In this document: one piece after another, positions 61,111-64,000 of the stretch
Numbering within the stretch: the first letter of the stretch is position 1
Layout of the letters: the number at the start of each line of letters is the position of its first letter
Assembly (NCBI GenBank): GCA_013054445.1
Contig: JAAMPI010000073.1
Location: 1 to 64,000, forward strand
DNA length: 64,000 nucleotides
Direction: 5' to 3'
Source: Cudoniella acicularis
Taxonomy: Eukaryota > Ascomycota > Leotiomycetes > Helotiales > Helotiaceae
Notes under the pieces: model-generated
What the model saw: the letters and a program-made list of their open reading frames with translations, nothing else
The model's database searches: none
What the model was told of the DNA's origin: nothing
Position numbers and translations under genes: made by a program

Positions 61111-64000
61111 ATGGCAATGAACGGCTACAATATCCATCATGGAGCTCCGAATGGTTCTAACGGGGCTCCTACAACCAATGGGACAGGTCGATTGAGGTCC
61201 AGAGTGCTCACCGTGGATGAAGCTCTACCCTTGACCCCAATTACCTCTATTATCCCATTCAACTCTGGTTGGTCTCTCCACACCTTTGGTTCTGCAGGCA
61301 AATCCTAATATTCACTATTAGATATTGTCCCCCTTCCTTCGGTCGGCCTCCGATCTTCTGTCTCCTTATTCTCTACGTCTGCTGAGCGCGATCAAAGCCG
61401 ACAATTTTTGGACAGCCTGAATCGCGAGGCTGCTGATTCCAATAATACATCGAGGAGATTGCAGCAGACCTTGGATGATTTGAAAGAGTTACTCAAGCCC
61501 GAGGGACTTACTCAATAGTACGTTGACGCTCATTCCGTTTCGACGAGGTAGCTAATTATATCCAGCAACTTCAAGACAGGCCCAAGATTATCCTCTGGTC
61601 CCGATCTCAATGTTCAATCAAAAATGTCCTTAACCCCATTTGCCCAGAAAGTTCTCAACGAGACATCTATCGAATTCACTTATCCTTCTCCAAAACGTCC
61701 TACCCCACCACTTATCAAGAGACCTATTCCCCAAGCACAAAACTCCCCAACAAGATCGAAACCACACCACAACCAGCATGCTGTTTCAAACTGTAATGCT
61801 TTTAACGAGAATTCATCTATTACCGTTCAGGTTCCAAAAGAACGATCTAGGCCTCAGATTGCTACCCCTTCCCGACCTTCCCTAGCCAAGCCTGGGTCGA
61901 GTATTGCAGTGGCTATTCCAAGTTTGCCCAATAATTTCCGACGTGAGGAACACACACCAACCAAATTTGGATCGACAACATTCTCAAGGGACCGTTCAAA
62001 CAGAGAATCGTACACCGCCACAACCAGTTCGCCAGCGAGAGACGTCAGCGGAATCTTCCTCCATTATCGTTCAACTTCCAGCCCAGTCTACTCTATCACA
62101 ATCAAAGCCACAGACACCTCGCCAACCAGCTCACCAAATTTCCTCAGTTGAACCTCCATCCGGATCAAACCCGAGTTTAGCTGTCGTCATTCCCGACCTA
62201 CCAGCTACCTTCAAAGCCGAGGACTACGGAGTTGTCCCAGATTCCCCGGATACGCCTCAACATCTCTCGAGAAAGAGAAAGCGATCCGAGATCAATGGTG
62301 ATGAGGATGAACTAGCAACGAGTGTTGATCATCGTGAGAGAGGAGATCTAGCGGCTCGAAATCTGAGGGAATTTCTTCAAGAGATTTTTGAAGTCGAGGA
62401 TCAACTTCAGCCAGACACTTCCATAATGAACAATATCATTCTCGTTACCAGCGACGGCTACAGCTTGACATCTGCTGCACAGACAAAGGTGGAAAGCCTA
62501 ATCCAGAAGATCATTTCAGTGGGACGCTTTACACAAGCGCCACTGGATGATTTGTTGCGTCTCCAAAAACTTTCAGAAGGAGCTCTCAAAGATGCCGAGG
62601 TTGTTGATGTGAAAGTCGATGATACCATGGGGGAGTCTGAAGTGGAGGCATGGATTCATCAAATTGCAATTGCCGAACTTGGACTAAAAGCAGCCCGCAC
62701 TTCTTTACGCTTGATGTCAGGAGGCCGGGAAGACAAACAGCTCTATTCGGAAGATGTGATCCAAGCAGCTTTGAATCTCTTCAAGAACGTTATGGACAAC
62801 TGTATAGTTCCAATTGTGGAAATGCGCAGCTCGGGCTCTTCTGCGTCGACATTCAAAGCTCTCTCCGCACAGAAGAAGGCCATCTCTAACCTTCTAACGC
62901 AATGTCGTCGCGTTTTGACACTTTTGGCATCCCTCGTGGCAAACGTGGAGCTCTCCGAAACTGTCATAAACACCCTTGAATTCACTACCTCCCGTCTAAT
63001 TTTCGTCGAGAATGCCCCTATCGAACGTGACTCGGTTCTTGGCGTTGCGAAATTTGACAGCTTACGGGTAGTAGCAATGGATGCTCTTGCGCAGATCTTT
63101 CTCTGCAATCCTGAACAAAGACAAGGGATATTTGATGAAATTCTCACCTCGTTGGAGAAACTTCCTGTTACCAGACAGAGTGCCCGTCAATTCAAACTCG
63201 CGGAAGGAGGAAGTATTCAACTCGTCTCAGCCTTAATTATGCGCCTCATTCAAACCAGCGCTAATAAACCCGATGATGCAAAGGACAAGCGCAGAAAAAA
63301 GGCTTTGGACGTATTGAACGGTGACGATGATGGAGAAGATGCTCGAATAGATAAAGGTTCTAATGACCGATGCACCATCAAGTCCGAATCTCGTGCTGAG
63401 CAACAGCATGTAACAGCGATTCAAGAGCTAAGGGATGTCGTTTCGCCACTGTTAGACACTGCTAAATCGAACGCCACATACGTTGTGGGGTTTATTGTCA
63501 ACAGAGCGATGAAATCCACCAAAACCGGTGATGCTCCATACCGAAATCTGCTCGATTTATTTGTAGAGGATTTCATCACTTGTCTCAACTCGACAGACTG
63601 GCCTTCAGCAGAACTCCTCCTTCGCCTCTTCCTATTCAAGATGGTACTCCTGGCAGAAGGTGACAAGACCCCAGCTCCAGCGAAGAATATGGCTCTTGAT
63701 CTTCTAGGGTTGATGGGTGCGGCTATTTCGGAGCTGAGCTCCCATGTTCGGAAAACAGCAGCGTCCATGGAAAATGGCAACGGCCTAGCCCAATATCTCA
63801 CAAGGCTCGCTCATGCATCACTAGAAAAACGGGCTTCTTCAGCGGAGGTGGTTTCATGGCCCTGTGGCCCCTTTCGAGTCTCTTTGGAGTACCTTGATGA
63901 GCGATACTCTACAGATCCACAACTTCACAGCGCGATTGGCTTTTTCATGGCTGAATGGGCGTCCCAGATTTTCACAACTTATGAAAGCATCAGTGATGAG
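61111..64000 (+). CDS. SCC2: Cohesin loader Scc2/Mis4/NIPBL, 5' part, one frame break
   Basis: Exons 61111-61267, 61322-61517 and 61566 onward; the gene runs off the window edge. The N-terminus is disordered, with repeated AVAIPSLPNNF/AVVIPDLPATF and ITVQVP/IIVQLPAQ segments. A nuclear-type SRKRKRSE and the start of the HEAT-rich body follow: NLREFLQEIFEVEDQLQP, APLDDLLRLQKLSEGALKDA and ESEVEAWIHQIAIAELGLKA. The frame shifts by one between REEHTPTKF and VQTENRTPPQP, in the (CA)n stretch at about 61950-61990. Both sides look coding, so an indel is likely. The protein loads cohesin on chromatin and is essential in yeasts. Confidence 0.88.

Overview
This window is nuclear DNA from a filamentous ascomycete (Pezizomycotina). 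The genes are separated by short intergenic gaps, carry many introns of about 45-60 bp with GTAAGT-type donors and CTAAC/CTGAC branch sites, and encode typical fungal proteins: protein kinase C with HR1-C2-C1-C1-kinase order, the Mdv1-type mitochondrial fission WD40 protein, She9/Mdm33, a DUF6594 protein and a secreted GH35 beta-galactosidase. A leotiomycete-like fungus is my best guess, but that is an inference from protein flavour and not a demonstrated placement. Exon-intron models below were built by hand from reading frame, splice signals and remembered family motifs; no alignment was run.

Layout: 0.4-5.5 kb is accessory-looking (a small conserved fungal protein, a broken DUF6594 membrane-protein gene, a short orphan coding fragment and a caspase-fold protein). 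5.5-9.1 kb is gene-poor and leads into a single-pass membrane SH3 protein (9.1-11.2 kb). 12.0-13.7 kb holds a decayed GMP synthase. 13.9-18.3 kb holds BCP1, chorismate mutase and MDV1. 19.2-20.8 kb is an MFS monocarboxylate-type transporter, followed by a 3.4-kb gene-poor stretch with a 275-bp inverted-repeat element. 24.2-28.6 kb carries an aldo-keto reductase, a putative small secreted protein and an acidic repeat protein. From 29.4 kb on the window is mostly housekeeping: Rieske Fe-S protein, CCT-alpha, prolyl-tRNA synthetase, PKC, acyl-CoA dehydrogenase, a second MFS transporter, an EIF1AD-like protein, ALG3, a mitochondrial coiled-coil protein, a HAD phosphatase, SHE9, the GH35 enzyme, mitochondrial uS12, a tRNA-Gln gene, deoxyhypusine hydroxylase, RNA polymerase I subunit A12 and the 5' part of the cohesin loader SCC2/Mis4, which runs off the right edge.

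The genes form no single pathway. Several pairs are tightly convergent (BCP1/ARO7, EIF1AD/ALG3, SHE9/GH35) or share short divergent promoters (ALG3/mitochondrial protein, HAD/SHE9, RPA12/SCC2, TCP1/ProRS), as in compact fungal genomes.

The most unusual items are: a tRNA-Gln(UUG) gene split within its D-arm by a 52-nt insert that has spliceosomal-intron ends; a GMP synthase relic with nonsense changes, several indels and loss of the catalytic cysteine; two GC-AG introns; 10-nt and 26-nt exons in the beta-galactosidase; and isolated one-base frame breaks in otherwise intact genes, which look more like sequence errors than biology.
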